From Morinoia aosen (taxonomy: Eukaryota; Arthropoda; Malacostraca; Amphipoda; Talitridae): 64,000 nt of DNA. Positions 42,806 through 55,544 of the stretch are shown piece after piece (the stretch's first letter is position 1; every line of letters starts with the position of its first letter). The position numbers were made by a program, and so were the translations under genes. The DNA is taken from the NCBI GenBank assembly GCA_030386875.1, contig CM059562.1, positions 47,389,757 to 47,453,756 on the forward strand. Direction: 5' to 3'. The notes beneath the pieces are model-generated. The model did no database searches. It saw nothing but the letters and a program-made list of their open reading frames with translations, and had not been told where the DNA came from.

Positions 42806-45800
42806 CTAAAGGTCCATTCTCACCACAGGCTTCCGAGCCCGGGTAGACCTGCGTGAGATGTTAGCACTTGGAGGCTCGTGCATCCTAGCCTCCTGGGTGG
42901 GAGTCGGGTAATCAGGTGTTCCGGTGTCAGGTTCATTGGTCGGAGGTGGTGGGTGTGAATTTTGAGCAGGTTGTGGAAACACGACGGTTTCCTCCGTAGG
43001 TTGTTCCAAGGGTTCAGGGATGGTGTTCGAGCGGGTAATAACTTGGTCCTGGTGTCGACGAACGACCTCTCCCCCCTTCAGTTGGCACTTGTAGGATACC
43101 GGGCCTGTTTTCTCAATGGTGGTAGCAGGGGTCCATTTTGGGGAACCCGGCGTGTATTGACGGACCATCACAGGAGACTCCGGCGGAATATCAACCGCTC
43201 GAGACCCTGGGTGGTATCTTTTCTGAGCGTCCTGGCGTTGAGCAACTTTGGACGCGATTGCTTCTGACGGCCAAAGCAGATCAAGACGAGAGCGAACTTT
43301 TCTGCCTAACATCAGTTCGGCGGGCGTAACACCTGTTGTCGTGTGGGGTGTTAGCCGATAGTTGAACAGAAACCTGTCTAGTGCTAGGCGTAGGGGTTCC
43401 GTTGACTTTCGTATATTCTTCTTGAAAGTTTGTACCATGCGCTCTGCCAGTCCATTAGTTGAAGGGTGGTATGGTGCGCTCGTAATATGTCGCATACCAC
43501 ATGCCTTCACAAATTCTTGGAATTCGGCCGATGTGAAACACGTTGCATTGTCAGAAACAATTGTTACTGGAAATCCAAATGTCGCAAAAGTGTGTTTCAG
43601 GCACGAGATCGTTTCGCTAGAGGTTGTAGTAGATGTGGGAAAAATTTCAACCCACTTAGAGTGTGCATCCACGATCACTAGGTAGTATTTTCCATCCATT
43701 GGGCCCGCGTAGTCAATGTGTATGCGATGCCAAGGCTTCGCAGGCCATTCCCACGGATGGAGTTCAGCTTTCGTTGGTGCAGCTCGAGTGCTCAGGCACT
43801 CGCTGCATGACTTAGTCGTTTCTTCTAGATCTTTGTCCAGCAGCGGCCACCATACATAGCTGCGAGCTAACTCCTTCATCCTGGATGATCCAGCATGGCC
43901 AGAGTGCAGTTCGTCCACAATGGCTTGTCTGAGAGCTTGGGGTACAATAATTCTTGCTCCCCAGAGTACACAGCCATTTTGTGTGGACAATTCGTCTCGC
44001 CTCCTAGTAAACGGAGCAAGATCAGGGTCACCAATTACCGTCGAAGGCCAGCCTACTTGGCAGTATTTGTATACCTTTGAAAGTACGGGGTCCCTTAGGG
44101 TGCCGTCGCGGATGTGGGTGCTGGTGACTGGAGCTGACTCAAGGAAATTAACTAAGGACGTCCATTCCGCAGGAATAGGTGTGGCTTCCTCGGGAGTTGT
44201 CAAAGGTAGACGACTGAGAGCATCACCCGTGCCCAACAGCACGCCGGACCGGTGACGCAAGGTGAACTTGTAGGACTGCAGTAGTAAAGCCCACCTTTGA
44301 ATGCGCCCGGATGCCATCGAAGGAATGCTTCTACCCGGATCAAATAGTCCTAACAAAGGTTTGTGGTCCGTAACCACAGTGAAATCCTGTCCCCACAGGT
44401 AGCAATGAAATTTTCGAAGTGCGAACACCATAGCTAGGGCTTCTTTCTCAGTTTGAGAGTAGTTGCGTTCTGTTGCTGTTAGAGTTCGGGAGGCAAAATA
44501 GGCGGGGCGTTCAATCCCATCAATAAGGTGACACAGCACCGCTCCCACACCATACGCACTACTGTCAGCCACTACCACTATGGGTTTATGAGGGTCAAAG
44601 TGGACTAGAGTCTGAGAGTCCAGGAGGGCTTGTTTAGATTTCTGGAAGGCTCTCTCCTGACTTGCATCCCACTTCCAAGGGGTTTTGTCTCTCAGTAAGG
44701 TATTTAGGGGCTCCAGCATAGTTGCAGATGGTTTTAGAAATTTCCTATAGAAATTTAGCAGCCCAAGGTAGGCTCTCAGTTGAGTTACATTAGTAGGAGC
44801 TGGTGCATTCTGGATTGCTGCTACCTTCTCTGCAGTGGGGTGCAATCCATCCTTGTCAATTTGGTATCCAAGGTAGGATACCTGTGGCACTCCAATTTGG
44901 CATTTATCCATTTTCAGTTTTAGTCCTGCCTCCTGTAGTTTAGATAAGACTTGATAGAGACGCTTGTTGTGCTCTTGCTCATTAGTGGCACTCACCAGGA
45001 CGTCATCCAGGTAGCAGAACACTCCTGGGAGGCCCTGCAATAGTCCTTCCATGGCACGCTGAAAGATTCCAGGTGCGGACGCAATTCCAAAACTGAGACG
45101 GTTGTAGGCAAATAAACCTCTGTGGGTGTTTATTACCGTGAGTTCCTTGGAGTCTTCATCCAAGGGTAGTTGAGCGTATGCCTGAGACATATCTAGCTTG
45201 GAGTATATAACTCCTCCTGCTAACCCGCTAAATAGATCTTCCACTCTGGGTATAGGGTAGGTATCAAGCCTAGTGGCTCTGTTGACTGTTAATTTGTAGT
45301 CCCCACAGATGCGGATGCTTTGATCAGCCTTGAGCACAGGGACGATCGCCGCTGCCCATCTCGAGTATTGTACAGGGGTGAGGATACCTTCCTGCGCCAG
45401 TCTATCAAGTTCTGCCTCCACCTTAGGTCTCAGTGTGTAAGGCACGTTCCTGGCCTTACAAAACTTTGGTGGTACAGCTGGATCCACTTCTATTTTGAAA
45501 TTCCTTCCCTTAAAGCAACCTAGACCTGGTTGAAAAAGGTCAGGGAATTTATTTGCTAACTCTTCAGGGCAGGTAGTCAATTTGTTGAAATTATTTGATA
45601 CTATAGTTAGCCCAAGGGAATCAATCAGGTCCCTACCCAGCAAAGCTGGCCCCTCCCTGTCTACAATCACAATAGTTGCTAGTTGAGGAACCATATTACC
45701 AGATTCACGCTGGATGTTAGCTCTAATCTCTCCGCAAACTACTAGCTCCGCTCCCCCATAAGTCCTAAGCTTAACATCAGAAAGTCTCAGCTCGGGTCTG

Positions 45801-46026
45801 GACTTGGCTGGTATTTTAGAGTAGGTGGCCATTGAAAGGATAGACCTGGCAGCACCTGTATCTACCTCCATCTCTAATGGCACACCATTTAGTAACAATT
45901 TTATTTTGATTGGGGGTTTTATTTCCTCGGCTATTGAGAAAATCTTTCCATAACAGCCTAGATTAGCAACTGGATAGTCTGCACAGGCTGCATTGTTAGT
46001 TCTATTAGGGTTAGGGTGGTGTTCCC
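42806..46026 (-). pseudogene. pol: Gypsy-2 Pol (protease to integrase)
   Basis: The frame is open from the copia insertion point to the stop at 42806, with no internal stop. Protease EVDTGAARSIL, RT SKLDMSQAYAQL and YLDDVLV, RNase H VVVADSSAYGVGAV and VVTDHKPLL, integrase LHSGHAG...CSEC, HIDYAGP, VSDNATCF and STNGLAERM are all intact, and the sequence differs from Gypsy-1 at only some 20-30 residues over 1030. It is separated from its Gag by 8.5 kb of copia, so it is not expressed as one polyprotein. Confidence 0.93.
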
Positions 46027-46286
46027 TAATGGACGTAGGTTAAGAAGACGAGACTCTTGGAGTTTGTATAATCAGTACACACAGCAGGACACACGTTTAC
46101 ATTACGAAGGGTAGTGGTGGAGTGGGCTCCAGCCAAGCCCGAGAACCACGAGCAGAGATCCACAAGAACCATGAGCTCAGTTCTCAACGCATAGTGCTGT
46201 CTAAATACATTCTTACACAAGAGCACTGTAACATTATCAGTATTATACACATATACATTCAAGGTGCTACATGAAAGGTTTCAACA
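46027..46286 (-). repeat. Copia 3' LTR
   Basis: 260 bp, TGTTGAAACC...GTCCATTA on the minus strand. A 78-codon frame in each LTR translates identically; it is an LTR artefact. Confidence 0.93.
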
Positions 46287-46293
46287 CTCCTTC

Positions 46294-48117
46294 TCACATT
46301 GAATGTGTGTCAGATGAGACCATTCCTAACTTCGTTCTTAGTCTAGAGAACTTTTCTATCGGCAGGTTCTTGGTGAATATGTCGGCGAGCATTTCGTCGG
46401 TAGGGCAATACACTACGTCTATATCTTTGTTACTTACAAGATCCCGTACATAGTGAAACTTAATATCGATGTGCTTGCTCCTCCCATGATATTTGGGATT
46501 GTTGGCAAGACAGATGGCTGACTGGTTGTCTTCGTTTATAACCATTGGTTCCATAGTCCCAAAATTTAGATCACTGAGTAAGTGCTTTAACCAGACAGCC
46601 TCTTGAGCCGCACCGGCAAGAGCAACGTATTCGGCTTCTGCAGTTGAGAGGGCTACACAAGTTTGTTTGTTAGATCTCCACGTAATTACCGAATTACTGA
46701 GGGTGAAACAGTAACCAGAGGTAGACTTTCGGTCATTTTTATCACCAGTCCAGTCAGCATCTGAATAACCAATGCAAGTATCAGAACATTTGCTATACAA
46801 GAGACCTAGTTTAGAGGTGCCTCTCAGGTACCTGAATATTCTCTTAACACACATCCAATGCTGTTCAAGAGGTTTGGAGCTGTATTTAGCAACATTATTC
46901 ACTGCGAATGCAATGTCAGGTCGAGTTCTGGTTGACAAATACAAAAGGCTACCTACAGCACTTTGATAAGTGGCAGGGTCAAATTCGACATCATTTGGGG
47001 AGCATATCGGATTTACGTTTACATCGGCGGGAGTTGCAACAGGTTTACAATTATCAAAGCCAAATTTTGACAACAGAGCCTCAGTGTAGGCAGTTTGATT
47101 CAAGAAGACATTGTTTTTAAATTGTACAACACTTACACCTAGGAAGTAACTCAGCACACCAAGGTCCTTCATTTTGTATTGGGTAGAAAGGCTCAACTTT
47201 ATTTGATTTATTTCATCACCAGACTCAGAAGCAATTATTAGATCGTCTACATACACCGCCACAATACACAGTTTCTTATCTTGAACACGAGTGTATATAC
47301 AAGCATCACTCTTAGATTGTACAAAACCCAATTTCTTCAAATAGCTATCTAGTGTAGTATTCCAACACTTAGGAGCTTGTTTTAGTCCGTAGAGCGATTT
47401 TTGTAGTTTACACACCAGATTTTCTTTGCCTTTGACAATAAAACCGTCAGGTTGAACCAGATATAGTTCTTCAATCAGTTCTCCATTAAGGAAGGCTGTT
47501 GCAACGTCCATGTGATGGACTTGCATGTTGCATTTGGCAGCCAAAGCTAGTACTGTCCTGACAGACTCAAATCGAACCACGGGACTGAAGGTCTCGTCGT
47601 AGTCAATGCCATATTTTTGTGAGTAGCCCTGAGCCACAAGGCGAGCTTTGTACGAGCAAATGCTTCCGTCGGGTCCGGTTTTTCTTTTAAAGATCCACTT
47701 TGATTTGATAGGTTTTTTGTCATTAGGACACTCTACAAGGGACCATACTCTGTTTTGATTTATAGACTCCATCTCATTCTCCATAGCTGTTTCCCATAGT
47801 TTTGCTTCTGGTCCACTGAGTGCTTCTTGAACACAAGATGGTATATCAAGCTCATTTTCCATTAAATACACCCATTCACCAAACCTATCAGGAGCCCGTC
47901 GATATCTGGTTGATTGTCTAGGCTGCACTCCCTCCATCCCAGCATCTGACTGTCTATGCTCCACCCCTCCCTCAGAGTCTTCTGGTTCTGGATCCTGAGG
48001 AAGAAGAGTAAAATTACCATCATTTACTTCTGAAGGCTCCTTCTCAATTGGCATCTGCTGAGATTCATTGAACATAACGTCTCTACTCAAAAATATCCTT
48101 CTACTGTTTACCCTATA
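46294..48117 (-). pseudogene. pol: Copia reverse transcriptase and RNase H
   Basis: The frame runs from the insertion of the TIR element to a stop 8 bp from the 3' LTR. It begins VYRVNSRRIFLSRDVMFNE, the end of the integrase C-terminal domain, then an acidic linker. RT has WIFKRKTGPDGSICSYKARL, MDVATAFLNGEL (first Asp) and VAVYVDDLIIAS (YVDD, about 47240). RNase H shows GYSDADWTGD, STAEAEYVAL and KHIDIKFHYVRD, and ends DIFTKNLP as in the copia family. No stops or frameshifts, so the only visible damage is the upstream insertion. Confidence 0.93.
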
Positions 48118-49026
48118 TACAATGTCACATGGAAGCCACATTGTTACGACATGGATTGTCCATGTTTACCATATGGGTTCTACGCGCCCATGTTATGTGG
48201 AAAACGCATGGACTTTTGGAAAGTGGCCCCATGTGGTTCCCACCAGGTTAAGACACGTGTAGAGGATGTGGGTCCTACATGGAAACCATATGCCTCATGG
48301 CCATCACTCGCTTCTGCCAGCTAGGATCCATGTGGTAATAACGCATGGGTTCCATCTATAAATCAAGCAGACTTACCATGAATTCTGCCGACGTGTATTA
48401 TACATCGTTTCCATGCGGTTATCAAAGTTGGTTGGTCGCTCCGGTGCCGTTGTATTGCCACGTCTGGTAGCAGATGACCTGTTGAGAACACGTCCCCCCA
48501 AAATGCCATTCTCATTACGCACTGAACCTTGATACCGTACATGGTTGTGTTATGTAAACTGATCGCAAATGTTTCGCGATTTTTTTTGAAGTAATTCAAT
48601 AGCCGGTACAGTAATTAGCGGTGAAACGAATGGCATCTCAGTATTCATAGGGTTTCATGGCAGCCTCCACCACTCGTTGTTGCGTGTTTTAGTGACATAT
48701 GTACAAGTATTACACTCATATTTATGTCACAAGGCTGGTAATTCATAAAAGCGCGCATGCATTGTGAATGAAATATCAACCGACGATCTCGGAGCAACTT
48801 GCAAATTGCGATATTTTTTCCCGAGTGCAAAAAGTAGGGTTAACAGCCAGGCTAAGATGCAGTGAATAATTCCATTATTCAAACATTTCGAATTTTCTTT
48901 GTACTCATTGACTTGTATTATGAGAAATTCAAAAATTGAATGCATCTATAAATAAGGCTTTCAGAGAAGAACACAGACTATGAACCCTCCACAGCATAAC
49001 TTAAATTATAATTATACCACGCTATA

Positions 49027-49974
49027 CCGGATGTCCCATGAAAATGTCCCCGACTTTTCAATTGATTATATCTCCGCAATAAATTAACGTATTTGAAATG
49101 TCTTTTTTTCACAGTGTAGCAAATTTAGTTTCTTTTTCGAATAATTTAAGTTTTTGAGAATCGTTTAATAACCACTTAACAGTGATCGATTTACTGAAAG
49201 AGGTAGAAAAACTAACTGTTGGAAGGAAAGTTTTAAAAACAACATTGGTGATCTTCTTCATTTCTCAATACCTACTGTTAAAAATAATTTCATAAAGATG
49301 TACCCTACACACCGCCAAGTCTTTAAACCCTCTGAGAGGTTATTTACTTTCTTGTTTCATCATTTGAAGACACTTTAAATGCAGCTAACTAACTATCAAT
49401 GAATTTCCATCGTATTGGAATACGAAGCAATGGAAATCTATAAAAAGTTAAAAAACCAATTAATGAAACATTCCCGGAAAGGAATTCACCATATAAGAAG
49501 ACTGTGTTTCTCACTGTTAGAAAATTTGGAAGAAAATTAAATGCTCTTCTTACTCTCTAACCCCTTTATGTGGCTTCATATTCCAATACGATGAAAATTC
49601 TTTGATCGTTAGTGAGCTGCATTTTGAGCGTCTTCAAATGATGATACAAGAAAGTAAATAACCTCTAAGAGGGTTTAAAGACTTGGTGGTATGTAGGATA
49701 CATCTTTGTGAAATTATTTTTAACATTAGGTATTGAGAAATGAAGAAGATCACCAGTGTAGTTTGTAAAACTTTCCTTTCAACAATTAGTTTTTCTACCT
49801 CTTTCAGTAAATCGATCACTGTTAAGTGGTTATTAAACGATTTTCAAAAAGTTAAATTATTCGAAAAAGAAACTAAATTTGCTACATTGTAAACAAAATA
49901 CATTTAAAATACGTTAATTGACTGCGGAGATATAATCAATCGAAAAGTCGGGGATATTTTTGTCGGACACCCGG
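49027..49974. mobile_element. 948-bp fold-back MITE
   Basis: The ends CCGG[A/G]TGTCC and GGACACCCGG are inverted. The whole element folds into a hairpin: arms share GTCCCCGACTTTTCAATTGA, the 'tctttca.taaatcgatcact' block, and 'ctctGAgaggttatttactttcttg'. The two arms are close but not perfect. Short frames inside are mirror images and not genes. It is nested in the 48120-52070 element. Confidence 0.85.
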
Positions 49975-51840
49975 TTTGGGTTTTCGTAGTAAAAGCGCGT
50001 TCATAAATTTTATCCAGGGCAGATATCCACCACATTAATTTGGAATGGAAAAAACTGACCGTCAGCAAGGAATTTTTTGTTTAATTATGCAATGATTTTT
50101 AGAAAAAATTAAAGTCCACTAATACTATGGCAGGGAATATCAATATTCAAACTCGAAAAATCATGATGACAGATGAATTGTTCAGTTATGAATTGTAACA
50201 TTTTTACTAAAGCAAATCAAATTTCTGTAATATAATGGCACCGCAAACTTCATCAATCAAAATCGATAAATTGTACTAACTGAATTGTTCATTCATGGAT
50301 TTTGTTAACATTTCTTAGAAACAAATTCAATTCCTTAAATATGATGAAATGGCAGCGCTAACTTCAATGTTCACATTTGAAACATCATGGTTCTATAAAA
50401 AATGAAATATTAAGAATGAATTCACCCTTCAAATGCATGAAAATTTTCTAACAATTCACTTCCAATCCGTTCAAATTCATATATAATGGTTGTGAACACA
50501 TGTTTATGCATTTTAGGGTGTGAATTTGTCCTTCATCGTACATTTCTATTGTATCATGACAAATTTAGAAAAAAACATTGACAAAATGAATTATACTCAC
50601 AAACCTCATCCATAATGTGAAGACTGTTAAACCCTCAAAATGAAGGTTAACAGAATAAATAATGAAATAAGAAACAACATCCTACCAACGAATAATTGTA
50701 ATGATGGATTTCTTAGGCGGTATTTCAAATTGAAATGCTTACGCAAATATATTTTATAGCATAAGTACCACAAAGCAACAAAATGAATCACAAGAAAAAG
50801 AATTAAACGATATTTCATTCTTTCGGCGCAAACGAGAAATGGTGCAATTAAAGTCATCATTGTCGTCGAAAGGTTTACATATATTTAAGAACTATAACTC
50901 TGTATAATAATCTTACACGATTTCCAGCGACTTATCACTTCTCATCACAACGTCGTGCTTATGAGAGAATTATTGTAATAAAATCAGATTATTGTTCACG
51001 GCTTCAGTACCAAAATGAGCTACAGTTCAACAGAAAGTAATGGAGAGAAATTAACCAGCCGTATCGCTTTAACCAGCAGCGCATGAAAACTATGCTCAGT
51101 TTTAATGTCTCTAATATGGACAGTGAAAAGCTCGTCTTGTTAATTACCCCTATCTTCCACTTAGATTCATTAATACTGCGAATTGAATGATGTTCCTAGA
51201 AATACACAGGAGCACAATTAACACCATCACGTCTTGAGCAGAACTAAGTAACGGTCACGGAAGACGGAGCACGGAAGTTTGAATAGGAGGCGCCACAACG
51301 TCTGAGAGGAGGGGTAGTTGCCAGATGCATATTCTTTCGAAATCGAAACGTCAAAACTTTTCCAAATAGTTTCATGTGTGTATATCAATTTATTCATTGG
51401 TGTGTTCTGTCTTTCAATATTATTTTACGAAAGCTTTTAAAATCGCACCAGACGCATTTATAGAATTTAGTTTTCCCAATTTTTGGTTCAAAGAGATAAT
51501 CAGCTAATATTTCATAATCAATGATTACTTTATTAGTTATTACAAATGTTTAAAATGAGCATTAAAACTGAAAAAGACACAACTAAGTCTTAAAAAGGCA
51601 AATGTTAGATTTTTTAGCACAAGGAGTTTCTACCTCAGCTTGAACCTGAATACTTCAAATAATAACGTATATATTTTTGACCATCAAGCAAATAATACTT
51701 AAATTTGGGACCAATCTGATGTGTAAACGTGTAATTGGGTATAAATGCAGAATTTAATATGTGCTCTGAAAGGAATCTTTGACATTATATCAAAAACATA
51801 CAACAAAAATTTATTATTTACATATGCACAATATTTTCTT
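49975..51840. other. Interior of the TIR element, unassigned
   Basis: AT-rich with no recognised gene. The region 50030-50470 has a loose recurring pattern (ATG-rich 'aaattc..ttaa.tatgatgaaatggcagc' phrases at about 50130, 50230 and 50340) suggesting decayed tandem units. Confidence 0.45.
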
Positions 51841-52070
51841 AAAAGCCGTTCATAAGCAAGTACGTTGCATACACACGTGCCTCCCATGTGGAAAAAATTT
51901 ATTTGAAGGCAATGTGGTAGCTAATAGGAAATCACACGTGGATCCCACGTATCAAATCCAGCATGCAACGTACTAATATGGCTATGATGAGTATATTCAG
52001 TGGTAAATCCATTTTGCCAACTAAAATCCACGTAACCAGCACCTAACCACGTGGCTTCCATGTGACATTG

Positions 52071-54107
52071 TATGTAGGGTATGTCATACAGACGATATCC
52101 CTTGGATCCACTTCCATATCCTACAAGAACACACGGTTTAGATTTTGGATCAAGTTTTTCCCTCTCATCTTTGGGGACATGAGCGTACGCACTGCAGCCA
52201 AAGGTTTTGAGGTGCTGTACGTTGGGCTTGTGTCCATTAAGGGCCTGATAAGGGGTCATATCATTCAATGCACTAGCAGGGCTCCTATTTTTGACATACA
52301 CGGCAGTTGATATAGCTTCACCCCAGAATGATTTTGGTAACTTTGAACCAGACAGCATAGCTCTGACAGAGTCAAGAAGAGTTCTATTCATTCTTTCTGC
52401 AACTCCATTTTGTTCAGGTGTCTTAGGCACAGTTTTTTCATGGATAATTCCTTCCCTTTTTAGGAATTGTTCAAAGTCATTAGAGATGTATTCCCCACCG
52501 TTATCGGAGCGCAGAATTTTAATTTTGTGATCATAGTGATTTTCTACCAAGGATTTGAACTCCTGAAACACTTTGAAAACATCACTCTTATGTTTGATAA
52601 TGTACACGCAAGTATATCTGGAGTGGTCATCTATGAAGGTTACAAAATACCTTCTACTCCCAAGTGATATGGGATTAAGCTGGCCACACACATCACTGTG
52701 GATAAGTTCTAAGGGTTGGCGTTTCCTTTTGTGATTTGTTTTGGGGAACGGAAGCCTATGATTTTTACCATCACAACAGTTTTCACAAAAAATGTTATCT
52801 CCACTCACAGAACAATCAAAACCTCTAACAAGATTCTTAGTGGCTAATTTCTTAAGATTATTGAATCCTAGATGACAAAATCGTTTATGCCACAGAATTT
52901 CATCAGAGGAAACGTTCATGCATTTAGCGGCTGAATTAAGGGTGCAATTAAGTTTATACAATTTTCCTACTTTACTGCCTAAGGCAATTAATTCATCGTC
53001 TTTATTTACAATCTTACATGAGCTTTCGTCAAAGTAAACTGAGTTTCCACTTTCTGTAATCTGAGGCACGGAAAGTAAATTGTAGGCCAAGCCAGGTACA
53101 TACAAGACATTCTTAACAACACAGGTATCTACTCGACCTTTAGGCAACAACACCATAACTTCAACATCACCTACACCAACACCTTGCAAGTTTCTACCAT
53201 CACCAACTTCAATGTTAATTGGACTAGATAGCTCATTCATACAAGAAAAATCATTCCTATTATTACACATGTGTGCTGTTGCACCGGAATCAATTACCCA
53301 ACAATTATTGATATTTATCACAGACAATGCACCGATATAATTTGTTTTACCTGCTACAAAATTGTTTTGGTTTTCTGTGTGGTTCCCATCTTCTTTCTTC
53401 AATTTTTCTTGATAGATCCAGCACTTGGTACGTAGGTGTCCCAATTTTCCGCATTCGAAGCATCGTGAGTTTTTCAATTTGGAGGTCACAAGGGATTTTT
53501 CACTGAAGTCTGAAGCACTTTGGTTTTTCAGTTTTGCTTCTTCATTCAGAAGACGCTCTGTCACAATATCCCATGACGGTAGTTTTTCATGAGCTTCCAG
53601 TGCAGTCACCAGTGTGGAGAAATGGTCGGGAAGTGACGACAGCAAGATTATTACACGACTTTCTTCATCAACAGCGTCATCAATCACACTCAAGGACTCA
53701 AATATTTCGACAAATGCTTTGAGATGAGTTTGTAAGTCTTGGTCTTCTTTTAGTTTCATGTTGTAGAGTCTTTTGCGTAGTCTGAACTTGTTAGACCAAG
53801 TTTTCTTCTGGAATGTATCTTCAATCTTATGCCATAGTTGCACAGGGTCAGTAGGATCACCCAACAAATAAAGTTGACTTGTTTCGACACCAAGCACAAT
53901 TGTTGCAAGTGCACTGTCACGTCTTTCTTCAAATTTTCTTCGAGCAGTCTCGTCCGTAGTCTGTGGCATGGTTTCCGTTCCTCGAACCAAGTTCCACAGT
54001 TTTTCCTTCATCAGAATCATCTTCATTTGCAGCTTCCACGTAGGATAGTTTTTATCATTAAGAGCCGTGAGGCAGTTCTTTGCACTTTCACTTACGGAGC
54101 CTGCCAT
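52071..54107 (-). pseudogene. gag-pol: Copia Gag, protease and integrase
   Basis: ATG at 54105-54107. Gag (UBN2-type, WKLQMKMILMKEKLW...) is followed by one zinc knuckle CFECGKLGHLRTKC (about residue 215), protease WVIDSGATAHMC (about 272), the integrase zinc site LWHKRFCHLGFNNL...CENCCDGK, and the core HSDVCGQL (Asp), LRSDNGGEY (Asp) and TPEQNGVAERMNRT (Glu). The frame is open up to the TIR element; the last 50 residues before the apparent stop at 51921 are read from that element and are not copia. No damage within the copia-derived part. Confidence 0.93.
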
Positions 54108-54241
54108 GTTTCTTTCTCTTTCACCGTTTCTGTCTCACACAGCACTAACAAATCACCAACTTCTGTTCTCGCTGTCCCAGGCTGTTTTTCGCTTCGGGAC
54201 TTAAGATAACCTCACTTGATATTGCTTCATCGGAAGGTTTA

Positions 54242-54255
54242 CTGGGCCCATAACC
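54242..54255 (-). promoter_or_regulatory. Copia primer binding site (initiator tRNA-Met anticodon arm)
   Basis: On the plus strand CTGGGCCCATAACC lies flush against the 5' LTR. This is the anticodon stem-loop sequence of eukaryotic initiator tRNA-Met as I know it, so the minus strand is complementary to an internal tRNA region and not to its 3' end. Drosophila copia is known to prime from a cleaved half of the same tRNA. Confidence 0.85.
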
Positions 54256-54515
54256 TAATGGACGTAGGTTAAGAAGACGAGACTCTTGGAGTTTGTATAA
54301 TCAGTACACACAGCAGGACACACGTTTACATTACGAAGGGTAGTGGTGGAGTGGGCTCCAGCCAAGCCCGAGAACCACGAGCAGAGATCCACAAGAACCA
54401 TGAGCTCAGTTCTCAACGCATAGTGCTGTCTAAATACATTCTTACACAAGAGCACTGTAACATTATCAGTATTATACACATATACATTCAAGGTGCTACA
54501 TGAAAGGTTTCAACA
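54256..54515 (-). repeat. Copia 5' LTR
   Basis: 260 bp, apparently identical to the 3' LTR. Confidence 0.93.
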
Positions 54516-55316
54516 TTCCCTCCCCCTTTTCTCATGCATAGCATGCACAAAATTATTTTTGTTGTCTTTAGCAGAATTTTGCTTTTTCAATTTAAAGCAA
54601 CACTTCTTAAGATGGCCTTTTTGGCCACAACCATGACAAACACTGTCTTTATAGGGGCAATCTCTACGCCAGTGCAGATTACCACAGCCGCTGCATGCTG
54701 ATTTGGGGCTAGCTTGAGCCTGAGTTTTGCCCTGAGGCTTAATAGCAGTTTGCTTTACTCTATGCTGGCCCACATTTAGTATGGAATTAGGTTGCCTTAA
54801 CACAACCGTCTCCCTCAGTTGAGTTTCTTTGGCAGTTGCCAGATCCACGGCTTTTTTCCATGTGAGGTCATTTTCATTAAGCAAACAATTTTGAACATCA
54901 TTACTGGCCACACCCAGTATTAACCTATCTAGCAGAGTTTCTTCCAGAACTTCCTGTTTGAAATTACAGGTGTCTGAAAGGGCCTTTAAGCTAGCCACAA
55001 AATCAGCAATGCTCTCCCCTTGTTTCTGGTTCCGCTTATGGAACCTAAACCTTTCAAAGATCTGGTTGCGTGTCGGCTTAAAATGCCGTCTTAACGCTTC
55101 CATGATCTCCTCATAGGTAGCATCTAAAAGTCTTTTAGGTGATAGTAGGTCTTTGGCTAACCTAACAATTTTAGGACCCACCAGAGCAATGAATGTTTTA
55201 GCTTTATTTGAATCTTCCACTTTATTAATACTAAGGAAGCAGTTTAGCCTGACTTCATATTCTGGGAATTCTTCCTCTAAAGGATTGAATTCTCCCACTG
55301 AGCCTAGCATTGGCAT
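54516..55316 (-). pseudogene. gag: Gypsy-2 Gag
   Basis: ATG at 55314-55316 (MPMLGSVGEF). Capsid region, then two knuckles CSGCGNLHWRRDC and CHGCGQKGHLKKCC, then the frame runs into copia at the TTCCC site. From about residue 80 it is close to Gypsy-1 Gag, but the first 80 residues differ at roughly a quarter of positions. The C-terminal continuation is at 46026. Confidence 0.92.
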
Positions 55317-55544
55317 TTTTACCCAGCTTTACAGCTAATTGTCAGATATCTACCTGAAATAGTAGTAGCAACAATATCAGTTGCAAGAGTAGCCAATTCA
55401 AGAGGCTGTAATAATACTTCTTGTTAAAAAAAAATCAGAAATTTACAGCATCAATACTCTAGTCAATGAATAATATAAATTCTGAGTTCCTTCATTAGTC
55501 TAGCCTCTCCCAATAGTTCTACAAAAAATAATCCTCGTCGCCAG

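Larger units (their letters stand above)
48120..52070. mobile_element. Non-autonomous TIR element with CATGTGG subterminal repeats
   Basis: The ends are exact inverted repeats of about 20 bp beginning CAATGTCACATGGAAGCCAC, flanked by TA (48118-48119 and 52071-52072). About 250 bp at each end are crowded with CATGTGG, CCACATGG and CACGTGG motifs in both orientations. The interior holds a fold-back MITE and AT-rich DNA and no convincing transposase. The superfamily is unresolved; a 2-bp TA duplication fits Tc1/mariner or a CACTA-like group. It is inserted between copia integrase and RT. Confidence 0.75.
46027..54515 (-). mobile_element. Ty1/Copia element inserted in Gypsy-2
   Basis: LTRs of exactly 260 bp (46027-46286 and 54256-54515) that look identical, and target duplication TTCCC (46022-46026, 54516-54520). 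On the minus strand the order is Gag, protease, integrase, RT, RNase H, which is diagnostic of Ty1/Copia. The single frame is split between integrase and RT by a 3.95 kb TIR element. The primer site is the initiator-tRNA anticodon-arm type. Confidence 0.95.

Noticed and set aside
46026-46262. 78-codon frame, identical at 54255-54491
   Set aside because: Duplicated because it lies in the copia LTR; no domain.
48363-48599. Minus-strand frame with AFWGDVF resembling a Tc1 'VMVWGG' block
   Set aside because: Neighbouring catalytic motifs are missing and the frame is short; likely chance.
42806-55316. Reading Gypsy-2 Gag and Pol as separate genes by design
   Set aside because: The exact TTCCC duplication at the copia ends shows that one frame was split by insertion.
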